A stretch of 64,000 bases of DNA, from the NCBI GenBank assembly GCA_022495995.1, contig JAFEMH010000924.1, forward strand, positions 310,001 through 374,000, read 5' to 3'. The stretch is from Adenophora triphylla var. japonica (taxonomy: Eukaryota; Streptophyta; Magnoliopsida; Asterales; Campanulaceae). The notes beneath the pieces were generated by a model that was not told the DNA's origin, did no database searches, and saw only the letters and a list, made by a program, of their open reading frames with translations. The position numbers and the translations under genes were made by a program. Shown here piece by piece: positions 12,184 through 23,368 of this stretch (position 1 is the first letter of the stretch; each line of letters begins with the position of its first letter).

Positions 12184-13896
12184 ATATAACCAAAGGAGAA
12201 AAGCTTTCATTTTCAAAATAAATGATACCTGGTATATAGGTGGAAACCACTAACCTTCCTGTATCGCTCCCTAACCCGGGGCTTGGGATAAACGGTGGTT
12301 TAACAATCCCACGTACCGGTATCACTTTTCGAAAAAAAAAATAAAAGAAAGCTTTTCCCTTTGAGCGGGTTAGACTCCCATCGCGGATTCCGTTTATTTT
12401 GCTTGCTTTCTTTGCCTTGCATTGCATCATTTGCATCTTGGGATTTGTGCATACTTTGAACGGGAAACAACCCGAAAATAGCAAAGGAGTGGAACCTGGA
12501 AAATTGATCCATGCACGTACGGCTCAATCCTCCTTGGATTCTCGACCGACGGCCTCAGCCGGCAATTCCACCAGAAAAATTGAGGTTAATCTCGGCAGCC
12601 TTGGCAGCCTTGGGGCTATTCAGTTCCAAGATCGATCGGGCTCCTTAAAATTTACGTGCTTAACTGTTGCATTTTCCCCCGTCTCAAAAATCATTCCTTT
12701 AAAACACATTTATGAAAATCTCTGTTTTAACTCAAAAAGGAACATTTTTAGGAGACCGCACACTACGTGCACCTTATATATCCTGTACACTTTGCATGCA
12801 CGTCCCTTTAAACCCGGGATGATTTATCAGCTGCAGTCACGGACAGCCTTACGATGCTCCCGAGCGCGCATTGAATCATCCCAAACTCCCCATGGCAGCC
12901 AGTGTCGACCAATGCACAGTCCGTGTCACACGTTTCAAAAAACCGTGACTTTTGGTTGGTTTTTGGTCTAGTCCGTGTCATATAGCCCAGTTGCATATCC
13001 CCGTAAAGGTCAAGCCTTAGTCAATAACGGAAGTCAAGGTCCTTCGCACAAGCGAAACTCTGCCGAAATCTCGACAAGAAAAATTGGTAGAATCTTGACT
13101 CCAACATTGACTTTGACCTTGACCTGCACGGAATGCGTAAGAGTCGAGACCGAGTCTTTGCCAAGAAAAGTCCAAAGATCATTCGCTCAAGCGAAGCTCT
13201 GCCAAAATTCCGACAAGGAAAAATTGGCAAGATATTGACCCGGCATTGACTTCGATTTTGACTCACGCACGGCGTATGCAACGAAGTTCAATGTGACACT
13301 GTGTCATCCGGCTTTTACCACCCAACCCATGCCTATTATCTTCTCGGACATTACCGAAAAGTCAAAACGTCAATCGCGCAAGCGAAATTCTGCCGAAATT
13401 CTATCAAGGCTGAAAGACGAGACTTTCCCGGTATTGCCTTGACTATAATTCGCATCGCTCGTGCGTTAAAAGTTCCTATGACCCGCTAGACCCGTTAGGA
13501 GCGTTCTTCTCTCTCGATCGGTGGGATCCGCGTGCCCTATAGGACCTCGCCCGGGCCGCTCCACCCCGGGAGGTCGAAATACGTGGAATACGAGGGGCTT
13601 ATAGACGTAGTGACGAAACCCACCGATCCAGATCTAGAGTAGTTGCGAAAAAGAAGGGCAAATCCCCTTTTCCAACCAAATAGAAATTAATAAAAGACAC
13701 CGTTTTAAGTAAACCGGAAGATTCTTAATTTGCATATTGCTTGAGCCTTCACCTAAACACCTACCCCGAGTCTAAACCTCTCCTATCCCTTTCCCGCAAT
13801 GGAGAAAGAAGTGGGTGAGAACACCGGCCGCCGACTTGTTAGCGCAGAATTCTCGCACGCCCGCTGTAATCCTCGCTTTATCACCCGTAGAGTCGA
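12184..13896 (+). other. RE2 leader, no gene seen, with three diverged repeats
   Basis: The stretch between primer site and gag has no supported gene; reading frames here are short and unrelated to retroelement proteins. It holds three diverged copies of a segment centred on an interrupted palindrome: TTCGCACAAGCGAA (13043-13056), TTCGCTCAAGCGAA (13182-13195) and ATCGCGCAAGCGAA (13373-13386). Each is followed by a CTGCC(A/G)AAAT stretch and a poly-A/TTGG segment. Confidence 0.55.
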
Positions 13897-15052
13897 ATGG
13901 CCGATTCGACAGAGAACAAGATCGGTTTGGGTAACCAGATGACTAGGGAAGAAGAGCTAGCCTATGACCAATGCCCTCCTCCATCCACATATGATCCTTT
14001 GCCAAAGACTCCGTCCCTTTTCAATCCTTTCCAATGATCCCAAGCCGTCGTGGTCCCGACACCCTCTCCTCCTCGTATAAGACCCAGCCTTTGTTCCCTA
14101 CCAACAGAGAACAAATGCCACAAACTATCCCACCACGCAGCCGCATTACCCTATGGGACTTTTTCCCTCCTCTCACCCGAGCCAAATCTCCCTACCGTAA
14201 AATCCCAAGACATCACCGACCTTTCTAACTTTGTCAACGCCTCGTGAATTTGCCTATCTCCTGCATAAAGGGTAGTGAAGAATCACGAAATGAGAACAGA
14301 ATGGATGGATTTACAAATGATGATGACAGTCAAGAGAAGGAATGAACTTGGAGTCGACCAAAGTGAAATTTGGAGAACAAGATGAAGTAGAAAACCACGG
14401 ACCTAGAATAGGGATGGTATCACTTCAAAATGTGTCTCGTAGCTTGTGTGAAGGTTCTAAGGGAAAAAGGATGCGAGCTCGTATGAGGCAAAGATACGAA
14501 TTCTACATCCTAGAGTTCAATACTCCTTACAAAGACTTGGTCGGTGAATGGAGGGACTTAATTGAAGCTTTAGCCGAAAGAGGGAAGTGGGCTCCGCCCG
14601 CCGATCTAGAACATGTAAGCGTCGTTGAAGCTAAACCCCATCAGAAGAGTAGACTCCATTGCAAAGGCCGAGAATCACCCCGAGACCTTGTCTGAAGAAG
14701 AGTGTATGGATGCCTTGGAAAGAGTCCTAAAATTTGAAGCGACCACGGTCCCCTTTATGTCCTATGATGACAATGATGTTTTCTTAGTAATTCCCAAGTC
14801 AGAGGAAGAATCCAAGATACCCCTTATATGGCGTCAAGTATCCCGACCTGCATTCGCCCTCATTGGTCATCGAGTCAAGATGAGAGTTCTCACGAGAGTT
14901 ACCGTAGTGATACCGAGGAAGACACAATAAGTGCCGAGGGAACAAGAGAGGAGTGGTTAGCCCGTGGCCGAAAAGCCCAGAGAACCTTCCCCGACAAGCA
15001 AAGAACAGAACCCGCCATGAGGTTTGACCCCGCAGTAAATCCTTCTCGATGA
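13897..15052 (+). pseudogene. RE2 gag remnant, most of capsid missing
   Basis: The likely start is ATG 13897 (MADSTENKIGLGNQ), stopped by TGA at 14035-14037. A Pro/Ser-rich stretch continues in the same frame to about 14247. From 14342 a second open segment (QRYEFYILEFNTPYKDL, then ALAERGKWAPP) looks like the gag C-terminal region. A further segment to 15052 (SEEECMDALERVLKFE) is acidic and unassigned. The usual capsid core and zinc knuckle were not found, so an internal deletion is likely. Confidence 0.5.
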
Positions 15053-15659
15053 TGGAATTTCCCACTTCAAAAATGCTTGGCCAATGTTAAAGATGCCGTC
15101 GAAAACTAACCCCTAGAGAAAGGAGGGACATGCTTGGACAGTGATGAGGAATGTGATCCCACTCGTTGAAAAAGTTGCTAGGTCCGGATGAGGAAGCCAT
15201 TCACCGTACTCCAAACTCGAAGGTGATAATTCCCGTTGCATGTCGACCTTGAAAAGCTTGAACGAGACTCGCGAAGGCTTTAAATGAGGAGGGTGAAGTT
15301 GAAACCAAATGACCGTTGAGCCAATTAAGGAGTCGAACTCGTAAAAGTCGAAAGCCAAGAACCCGGAATCGTATTCGGGAAGCCGCCTATGCCTCCAAAG
15401 AAGGCGGTTAATCGATTAATCAGCCAGAGTTGGCCATACGCCAAAGAAGAGCCCGCCTCTCACTTTGAAAGAGCCGACGTAATCCTCCAAGAGGGAATGA
15501 TGACCCGCAGAAGTCTAATGTCTACGTGATGACTCGGTCCGGACAGATGAGTATTGAATGTACCTAAGGGTGATAAAAGGAATGCCGTCTCTCGAGCCGA
15601 AAATGCATACAAAAGACCCTATAAACCGAAGGCAAAGCCGTACTCCGACAAGGAGGATC
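15053..15659 (+). pseudogene. RE2 gag-protease spacer, decayed
   Basis: No clear domain can be read. Short coding-like pieces in changing frames suggest a decayed polyprotein spacer. Confidence 0.35.
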
Positions 15660-16560
15660 CAAAGGCCGACTCGCTGAAGTGTACTGTGCCAATATCTCCT
15701 TGTGGTCCTTGTTAACCTCTTCATACCCTCATAAGCTCGAAGCTAGAAGAAAGTTTGGCCAAGACCATGGTGCCCATAGATGTCACCCCGTATGAGGTCG
15801 TCCAAATGATTGGAAGTATCCACTATGGAAACATCATTACCTTCACCGACTGGGACTCCGCCAAAGTATGGGGCTAGTCATAACGAACCCCTTTACATCA
15901 CAAACCAGCTTGGAAGAACGCGGCTGCCACGAGTATTAGTTGACGGAGGGTCTCGCAATGAACGTCCCGCCAAAGAAAGATGATGGACTTACCGGATTTG
16001 AAGCCTACAGCATTTGAAGCCTTCTAGTCGACTATTAAGGCCTATGACTCCACCGCACGATCAGCTTTGGGGATTGCTACTCTCAAGTTGTGGTTCGGAA
16101 AAAGGTCATGGACGTTGACTTCCAAGTGATTGACATTCCGATCTCGTTTATCGCTCGCCGGGACGCCTCGATCCACCGTATAAACTGAGTGGCCTCTACT
16201 CGCACCAATGTGTCAAATTTCGCCTAGTGATGGGACTATCACCACCATCTACGGAGATAGTGTCACGGTGGAAGGAACCAAAGACCGGAGGTATCCCGAT
16301 ATTGGAAATTAAGCATGATGATGAAGGGTTTGCCTTGACCGGATTCTCTCGTAGCTTCTTCCAAGGCACAAGTGTGTTGCACCGACCTCACCACTACTTC
16401 CGATAAAATTCCTCCCGCCATGAGAATGATGAGAAAATGGGTTATCTTCCGGGGCTTGGATTGGGCGTAAGACTCTGTGGTCGCAATACCATCATTGATG
16501 TAAAGGAACAGACTACCGTATATGGATTGGGATACAAACCGAACTCCTGATGGCGTAAAA
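15660..16560 (+). pseudogene. RE2 protease region and G-patch, heavily frameshifted
   Basis: The order matches RE4. A segment near 15690 corresponds to RE4 SLWSLLTSSYPHKL. A protease piece with VLVDGGS lies near 15930-15955. DVDFQVIDIPISF lies near 16110-16145. After that comes a G-patch-like piece (MRMMRK, then GLGLG, about 16421-16470). Frame changes occur every 50-150 bases, so no product is possible. Confidence 0.65.
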
Positions 16561-17527
16561 GCTAAAGGGGTCCATCTCTATCCCTACAGCTTATCCCCGA
16601 CCCATTACTTTACAAAAGGTGGGACTCAATACGACGAAAATGACCATCGACCTCCCCGAGGAGAACCCTTCGGAAAACCTTGAGAAGGTTAGGGAAACCA
16701 AGAAACCCCGTTCGAAGGATGTTCCTTGACTTGCCGTACATTCCCGGGGCTACCACTACCGTTCGTAACGAGTATGTCTTCAAAGAAAATTCAGACAAAG
16801 GTCAAAGAGTCGCATCCTGGTAATGGACTTCTCCGCCTTCGAGTTAGCTCTTCCGAAGATCAGCCCGTATAGAAGCCGCCAATAGTGAAGACAATGAGTG
16901 GGGTTTGCAAAAGTTGTTTGATGAAGAAGCACGTATCCCGCATTTGATCGACTTCACTCGATGATGAGGTAGTTGCCGTAATTGGAGACGGTGGTGAAGA
17001 TCCTTTCGATCCCCGCACTTTGGTAACTAAGACAGATGCCGTTGAAGAATTGGGAGACATTCTCGTGGCCGATAGCCACCGACAAAGAAATGATCGCGGA
17101 GCTTGGATTGGTACCCCGTCCTTCTCAACCCGGCCGTGTCAAACACCCCGTTGTCCATACAGCTTGAGTCAGAATCTTTGAATTCCAGCCCTTCCGAGTC
17201 ATCCGAAGGCCTCACGCCCGAGGATTATGAATATGTAATCGATGTCATCTTTCCTCTTGCTTTGAATGAAATGACAGATCTTTCGATTATCCCCTTATTG
17301 CCAACTTAACAAATGATAAATTAACTCAAAACTTAACAACAAGCTAATAATGAATCATTTGAACAAGATGCAAACACACTAAATGAACAATACATTAAAG
17401 AAATCTTTAAGCAAAGCTGTTACGTAAAAGAGGAAAACCGGGCCCAAGCCGCCGAGGAGGTTTTGACAAGTGTGAACTTGGGTACCGTCGAGGAACCTAA
17501 AGAGACACAGATTGGAAACTTCTTCCA
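16561..17527 (+). pseudogene. RE2 linker between protease and RT
   Basis: Pieces parallel the RE4 linker: a segment ending VIFPLALNEMTDLS (about 17235-17285) corresponds to RE4 VVDTVFPFALNKMVDLF. Frames are broken. No catalytic domain is expected here. Confidence 0.5.
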
Positions 17528-18400
17528 GTGGGGTTGAACGGGACAGATCAAGTTAATCTTCTCGTAGAATACATGGACGTCTTTGCGTGGTCGTACAAGG
17601 ATATGCCGGGGCTAGACAGCTCAATAGTGGAGCACGTAATCCCTCTAGCACCGCATGCTAAGCCGCAGCGTAAATTGAGGAAAATCAAGCCGAGTGGTCT
17701 CTACAGTCAAAGAAGAAATTGAGAAGCTACCGCGGTAGGATTCATCGTAGTCATCGAATATCCGACATGGTTGTCCAATATTGTGACCGTCACCAAGGCC
17801 AATGGGAAGGTGCGCCGCTGTGGATTTCCGGGATCCGAACAAGGCCACCCCAAAGACGATTACCCCTTGCCAAACATAGACATCCCGGTGGACTCCACCG
17901 CCAACTACGAAGTCAAATCCTTCGTTGATGGCTTTGTGCTACAACCGCATCAAGATGGCCGAAGAAGACCAAGAAAAGATGCCTTCACCACACCGTGGGG
18001 AACTTATCGCTATACAAGCAATGCCATTTGGGCTCAAGAACGCCGGCTACTTATCAAAGGGCAACGACCGCGCTTTTCCATGACATGATCCACAAGGAGA
18101 TTGAGGTCTACGTAGACGACATGATAATCCACTCCAAAGGCGAGGACGGACAAAGCACTTTGTTGACCTTGCGAAAGTTCTTTGAGAGGCCGAGACAACA
18201 TTCCATGAGACTAAACCCCGCTAAATGCACCTTCGGAGTGACAAGGGGAAAAGTGCTTCGGGTATATGGTCACGGAGCGAGGTATCGAAGTCGACCCCGA
18301 AAGATCAAAGCCATTATGGACATGAGGCCACCTCAAACTCCATGTAAGTCAAGAGCTTTATGGGCAAACCGCAAGACATCACCCATTTCACACCGCTGAC
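17528..18400 (+). pseudogene. RE2 reverse transcriptase, many small indels
   Basis: Recognisable pieces are DVFAWSYKDMPGLD (about 17575), NIVTVTKANGKV, DDYPLPNIDIPVD, then YVDD near 18110-18121 (EVYVDDMIIHSKG), and LNPAKCTFGV. The pieces are spread over all three plus frames. Compared with RE4, each break is a gain or loss of one or a few bases. Confidence 0.8.
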
Positions 18401-19420
18401 CACTATGTGCGAGCCCATCTTCAAGCTCATGAAGAAGAATGTAGATACAGAATGGACCGAAGAATGCCAGATGCCTTCGACTGCATCAAAGCATACTTAG
18501 TACATCCTCCAAGATTATGCCCCCCACATAGACAAAAACCTCTTCGCTCTATCTCACCGTCACCGATACGGCAAATGGGGCTATGCTTGCTCAGAGAAGA
18601 AAGACTCTCGGATAGAGAATGCCATTTACTTTGTCACCGGAAGCCGCAGGAAGTGAGCTCAATTACTCCGCATGTGAAAAGACTCAGTGCAGACTCGGTC
18701 CGGGTAGTCGGCAAGTTGAAGCATTATATGCAAGCCCACCCCGTGAATTTGGTCTCAAAAATGGACCCCATCAAGTACATCTTCGATAAGCCTTCCCTCT
18801 CGATGCGTCTAGCAAAGTGGTCCTTCTTCTTAGCAGAGTACGACATCGCCTACGTGACTAGAAAGGCCATCAAGGGTCAAGCATTGTCGACCATCCGGCG
18901 AACTTCCCTAGTAATGAGGACCGTGGGCCCGAACCCCAATTCCTGCATGAAGGGATCTTCAGTCGAGCCTGAAAACCGATGGCGCCTTTTCTTTGATGGA
19001 GCCGCTAACAAAAGAGGAAATGGCGTAGGGATGCTACCGGTCGATCCGAAAGATGAGCATACACCCATAGCCCTCAAGCCGAACTTCCCCGCCACGAACA
19101 ATGTTGCCGAGTACGAAGCCTTGCATTGCCGGTTTAGAGGCCGCTTTAGAAAGAAATGTAAAGGAGCTCGAAGTTTATGGAGACTCACCCGATCATCAAC
19201 CAGTCTCCAACAAATGGAAGATCATGGACCCTAATCTTCGCCGGTATCATGCCCATATGGAGGAGTTGGATCGGACAGCTTCAAAGAAGTAACTTTCCAC
19301 TACTTGCCAAGGGAAAAGAACAGATTCGCAGATGCCCTTGCTACTTTAGCCTCACCGGTAGAGATCCCCGAGGGAAAAGCCATAAAACCCTTCAGTAGTG
19401 GGTAGAAGAGAAGCCCCACC
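18401..19420 (+). pseudogene. RE2 first RNase H remnant and second RNase H
   Basis: The Ty3-type RNase H survives as VVGKLKHYMQAHPVN and MRLAKWSFFLAEYDIAYVT (about 18700-18860). The Tat-type second RNase H begins WRLFFDGAANKRGNG (about 18970-19020), with NVAEYEA near 19110 and YGDS near 19175, after which the frame shifts. RFADALATL is read near 19320-19350 in another frame. Confidence 0.75.
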
Positions 19421-20719
19421 TTTCGTTGTGAAGTAGACCTGGACCCGAGCCTATCAAGGAACCGTGGTACAATCAAATTTACCAGCTCCTCAAAGATGGA
19501 GAGTCACTTTCGCAGACGAAGAAGGTAGGCCAAAAGAAGGTGTCAAAGCCAAGAGCTTGCAAGCCCCGAAAAGGTTGGCCTCCCATTATGTCATTCTAGG
19601 AGGCAACTCCGTACAAGAAGCGGTATCAAGGACCACTCCTCTTGTGCGTCACTCAAGAAAGGGCCAAAGAGTTGATGACCGAAGTCCACAATGGTCCCCG
19701 CGGTCCTCATATGAATGCTAGAGCCCTAATGCAAGTGATCCTCGTAATGGGTTACTACCGGATTTCTATGGAGACAGATCGTGTCCAAGATGTCCGAGCG
19801 TGCGACAAATGCCAACGGTTTGCCAACCTCAACCATCTCCCGCCTCATGACTGTACCGCATGACGACTCCTCGGCCGTTTGCAACTTGGGGTATTGACGT
19901 GATAGGGAAGATAGCCCCGACAGAAGCAATGGGCATGAATTCGTGTTAGTAGACGCCGACTACTTCACCAAGTGGGTAGAGGCCAAGTCCTACAAGGTCC
20001 TCACTTCCAAGAAGGTGGCCCAGCTTTATCAAAGAAAACATAATGTGTAGATATGGGGTGCCCAATGAGATCATTTCGATAATGGGTCACACTTTGAAGG
20101 GGACTGCGGTAGATTGCCGTCGAGTTCAGATCACTCGCCACAAGTCGTCCCCGTATGCACCTCGACTAATGGAGCCGTGGAAGCCGCTAATAAGACGCTC
20201 GAACGGATCATCCGGAAAATGGCCACCCGTGGTCGTGATTGGCCCGAAAAGCCGCACCCGGCACTCGGGGCGTAACGTCTGTCGAACAGCCACAGGAGAA
20301 ACCCTTTTGCCCTAACTTACGAGATGGAAGCAAAGTGTTACCAAAGGAGTTGGAAATCCCGTCATTAAGGGTCCTCCCGGAAAACAAAGATCAACGAAGT
20401 AGAATGGTTGCGTAGCCGGCATGATGAGTTGGCCCGCCGACGAAAGAAGGCTTAAAGCCATGGAGCATACCCGAGCCTATCGAGGCGAATGGCCGTAGCA
20501 TTTGACAAAAAGGTCAAGGCCAGGGACATCAAAGAGGGTGACTTAGTGCCGAAAGTGAAGCCCCTACCGCAGACAACCCCGGGAAAATGGGAACCCGTTT
20601 GGATCGGCCCGTATGTGGTGCGTAAGATACTATCGGGAGGAGCCATGAAACTTGCACCTGACGGCAATCCCTTTGTCCACCCAAATAACGGTGATAAGCT
20701 CCGAAGGTACTATGGCTAA
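19421..20719 (+). pseudogene. RE2 integrase, frameshifted
   Basis: Pieces include VHNGPRGPHMNA and CDKCQRFANLNHLPPHD (zinc-binding part, about 19690-19860), GIDVIGKI near 19890-19915 (first Asp), DYFTKWVEAKSYKVLTSKKV, and a broken second-Asp region near 20065-20100. The C-terminal part reads VKARDIKEGDLV, then PYVVRKILSGGAMKLAPDG and NNGDKLRRYYG, ending at the stop 20717-20719. The ending lines up with the RE4 integrase end. Confidence 0.8.
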
Positions 20720-20776
20720 GAAATAAAAAAAAAAAGAAAAAAAAAAATATATTAGTGCAAAAAGAGTAATACCCAA

Positions 20777-20910
20777 CTAGGCCGAAACCCAAAAAGGGCG
20801 GTCTAGGCAAAAACAAAGGTTGCACATAAAAAAAAGAAAAAAAGAGAGAAAAATCTTAGTGCAAAAAGAGTAATGCCCAGCTAGGCCGAAACCCAAAAAG
20901 GGCGGTCTAG
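20777..20910 (+). other. Two copies of a post-integrase stem-loop in RE2
   Basis: CTAGGCCG (20777-20784) pairs with CGGTCTAG (20799-20806), and the same pair occurs at 20881-20888 and 20903-20910. Inside, CCC faces GGG. One G.T pair occurs in the stem. The two copies are about 104 bases apart within a tandem duplication of the A-rich post-integrase segment. RE4 has the same structure with an A-T pair instead of the G.T pair. Confidence 0.6.
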
Positions 20911-20964
20911 GCAAAAATGTGGCCGCACATAAAAAAAATAGGAAAAGGAGTTCACCAGAATGAA

Positions 20965-21033
20965 CTACGAAGACCTGAGCCCCTTAGTCTTTCTTGTAAA
21001 AGGGGAACGTAGGCAGCCATCTATGGTTCGGTC
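20965..21033 (+). other. Conserved CTACG/CGTAG block after integrase in RE2
   Basis: CTACG (20965-20969) and CGTAG (21008-21012) enclose CCCCTT (20980-20985) and AAGGGG (21000-21005), giving a nested stem-loop. GGCAGCC and GGTTCGGTCTAAA follow. RE4 43865-43933 is nearly identical, which is unusual for non-coding sequence in elements this diverged. Confidence 0.6.
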
Positions 21034-21269
21034 TAAATAATAAAAAGGGCGATTAAGTTTCCATGAAATGCGTCCTAAACAATAAATAATAAAGGATATT
21101 CCAGTTTTCATAAAACGGGTCCTGAGCAAATCAACAAGACATTTGAAACTTTCATAAAATGTGTCTTGATTAATTTCTAAGATAATATTTCTTGTTCATT
21201 ACAAGTTAAAAACTTCTTGATGAGTTCAAGCACGGTCTACTCTTGACTCTGCTAACCTGCTACAAAGAT
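21034..21269. other. RE2 spacer, no gene seen
   Basis: AT-rich spacer with three imperfect copies of a CATAAAA(T/C)G(C/G)GTC(C/T)T(G/A)A segment (about 21060-21175). No coding signal was recognised. Confidence 0.4.
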
Positions 21270-22983
21270 CTAAAATACAATAAAATGCCTAATAAAACTA
21301 CTATGTTTGCAAAATGGCAATAAGGGAATCCTAAGAAAAGATCCGTCGCCGTCATTCGCTGAGTCTTCTTTGGTCTTCTTCCCTTTACCTCGACCCCGTC
21401 GAGTGTTCTTTCTCTTCTTCTCTATAATGTCGGTCTCCCTCATTCCGATCTCCGGTATCCTCACTGGAGCCTCTATCAAACCCGTGTCAATAAGTGCCCA
21501 CTCTATCCGAGCACGAGTCCGCACTTCCTCCCTCTCGAGCCTCGCCAAAGGAGCGACCTCGACAATCTCTTGTATCGAGCCTCCATATCTCCGATCAGTC
21601 ACCCGACCGGTTATGGCGACTCGCCTTAGCCTCGCCTCCCTCGTAGTCCTACTCGAGTCGCAGCCGCCTCCCAATAAAGCCCGACGTCTCTCCCCCAATA
21701 TGACCCGAGTCGCTCCCATCTCCCTCTCGTACCAATCCAAGTAGACAAAGTGGTCAAGATGGTACTCTTCCCGCTCCCGAAGATAGCCCCGAGTGGGAAA
21801 GCCGTAAGTCCAAGCCCTCAAGAAGAATGAAAAGCCGGCCGGATCCCTCATATCTAATGGCACCACCTCCATGGTACGGATGTCCTCCCAACCGCCCAAC
21901 GGCTCCCGTAAGGCCCCGAACCGCCCGGATACCAAGCAGGTATGTAGAAGGATGACCAGCGTAACCCCGGAACCCTCACTATGTAGGACTCCCGAAATAT
22001 CCTCCCGGGTCCGCAACCTCCAAAGGAGGTACCCACCGCCGGATGTCCGAAGTGGATAACCTAGCCATCATCGCCTCCCAGCCTACCCCGGTCCCGCTGC
22101 CGAGGTGCACCTCTCCGAGAAATCACCCAAGGGCACCGAGTCGGCAAAGCCCCCGGCAAAGCCCCAAGCCTCTCCCGCAGCCACAAAGTCGCATGCTGAC
22201 TCCTGCACCTCATGAAATGGTCTCCCTAGCCATCCTATCAATGCCATGCAAGGTCTCCCCAAAACCAAGTGGGACAATGTCCTTCCCACCCCGCAATCTC
22301 CGACCATGTCTAAGAGACCACCATGACAGATCCCCACGGACTCGCCGGTGAACAGAGAAGAAAATATGCAGAGGATAAAGGCATCCATAGCCACCGTGGT
22401 CGCAGCCATAGCCGGAGACCCAAACTCGCCCGGATATCGTAAAGGTCAATCCTATCCGGGCTATCATCATCTCCTCGCCTCTCCTGCAGAAATCTGCGTA
22501 AAAGATGCAAGCTTTGACGCCACCGGCACGTCTTCGATCAGCGGAATCGATATAGCCTCAATTTCTGGACCCCCAATCAAGGCTCGGAAGTCTTCATGCG
22601 TTGGGACAATCTCATTGTAAGAAAAGCAATAAACATGTCTCCGGACGTCCCAAAACTTTGCCGTCGCTCTCAAAAGGTCCCAATCGGGCGGGAGATCCCT
22701 CAAATGCCATAAAGACTTGATCTTGAAGGTAGAATCAAGCAACCCCTTGTGAGATTGGAAGTTATATCTCACCCAAGACCGAAGATCGGATGTAAAGCGG
22801 TCTCTTTTCCCCTTTGCAATCTAACGGGCTTCTCCATCGCAAAATGATCAAAGGTGGTGTCTTTAGGTCCAATATGTGCTCGGGAACAGCTTGGGACAAG
22901 TCTAAGTTGAAAATGAAATGAAATGGCCAAGCCTTGGTTTTATTCTCAAAATAACCAAATCTGCATGTAACCGTGAGCCGCAC
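21270..22983 (-). pseudogene. RE2 opposite-strand gene 2 (PMD/DUF7745-like), broken
   Basis: It reads opposite to RE2 gag-pol. The recognisable N-terminal domain lies at 22772-22467: PPDWDLLRATAKFWD, then VPTHEDFRALIGG. This W-D...F...P-T-x-E-D-F-R-A-L pattern is typical of plant mobile domain and DUF7745-type proteins found in plant transposons. The middle (22470-22040) changes frame several times (ETLHGIDRMA is recognisable). The C-terminal part is open at 22016-21270, 248 codons, with YGFPTRGYLREREEY and a basic tail RRGRGKGKK. RE4 carries a homologue in the same place and orientation. The function is unknown; an active product is unlikely. Confidence 0.65.
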
Positions 22984-23015
22984 GGCCTCATTTGCTCCAG
23001 ACCATGCCGCACGGC
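22977..23015 (-). promoter_or_regulatory. Paired CG palindrome upstream of RE2 opposite-strand gene 2
   Basis: GCCGCACGGCCTCATTT occurs twice (cores 22977-22986 and 23006-23015), the same core as in the RE2 LTR promoter. It lies about 200 bases upstream, on the minus strand, of the first recognisable coding of gene 2. Promoter function is inferred. Confidence 0.45.
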
Positions 23016-23368
23016 CTCATTTACTCGATGTAAATGGCAAATCTGCAACAACCAAGTTGCTTCCCAAAGGGAGTTTTCACCCCACTTTTCCAACCAAAAC
23101 CTGTCCAAAAACATGTTCAAAGACCATCCAAGCATTTATACATCATTATATATCATTTTGGCCCAGTTTTAGCCCCAATTCAAAGCAAAAAAATGCCCCG
23201 AGGCTCAAGTAATATGCAAATTAATAAAAGCATAAATAGGAAAAGCAAATAAAACAGTAATACATTGTTTTCGCCCCATCGGCGCCCAAATAAAGCAAAA
23301 AATAAACAAAATGTGCATAAAACTTGTTCATTGTTTGTTTTTCTTCCTAAATCAATTCTAGAGACCTC
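23016..23368. other. Spacer between the two RE2 opposite-strand genes
   Basis: No gene is supported here. The sequence is AT-rich. It probably holds the 3' end of gene 1 and the 5' region of gene 2, both on the minus strand. Confidence 0.4.

Noticed and set aside
12399..12971. 190-codon frame in the RE2 leader
   Set aside because: No similarity to retroelement proteins by eye, and it lies between primer site and gag.
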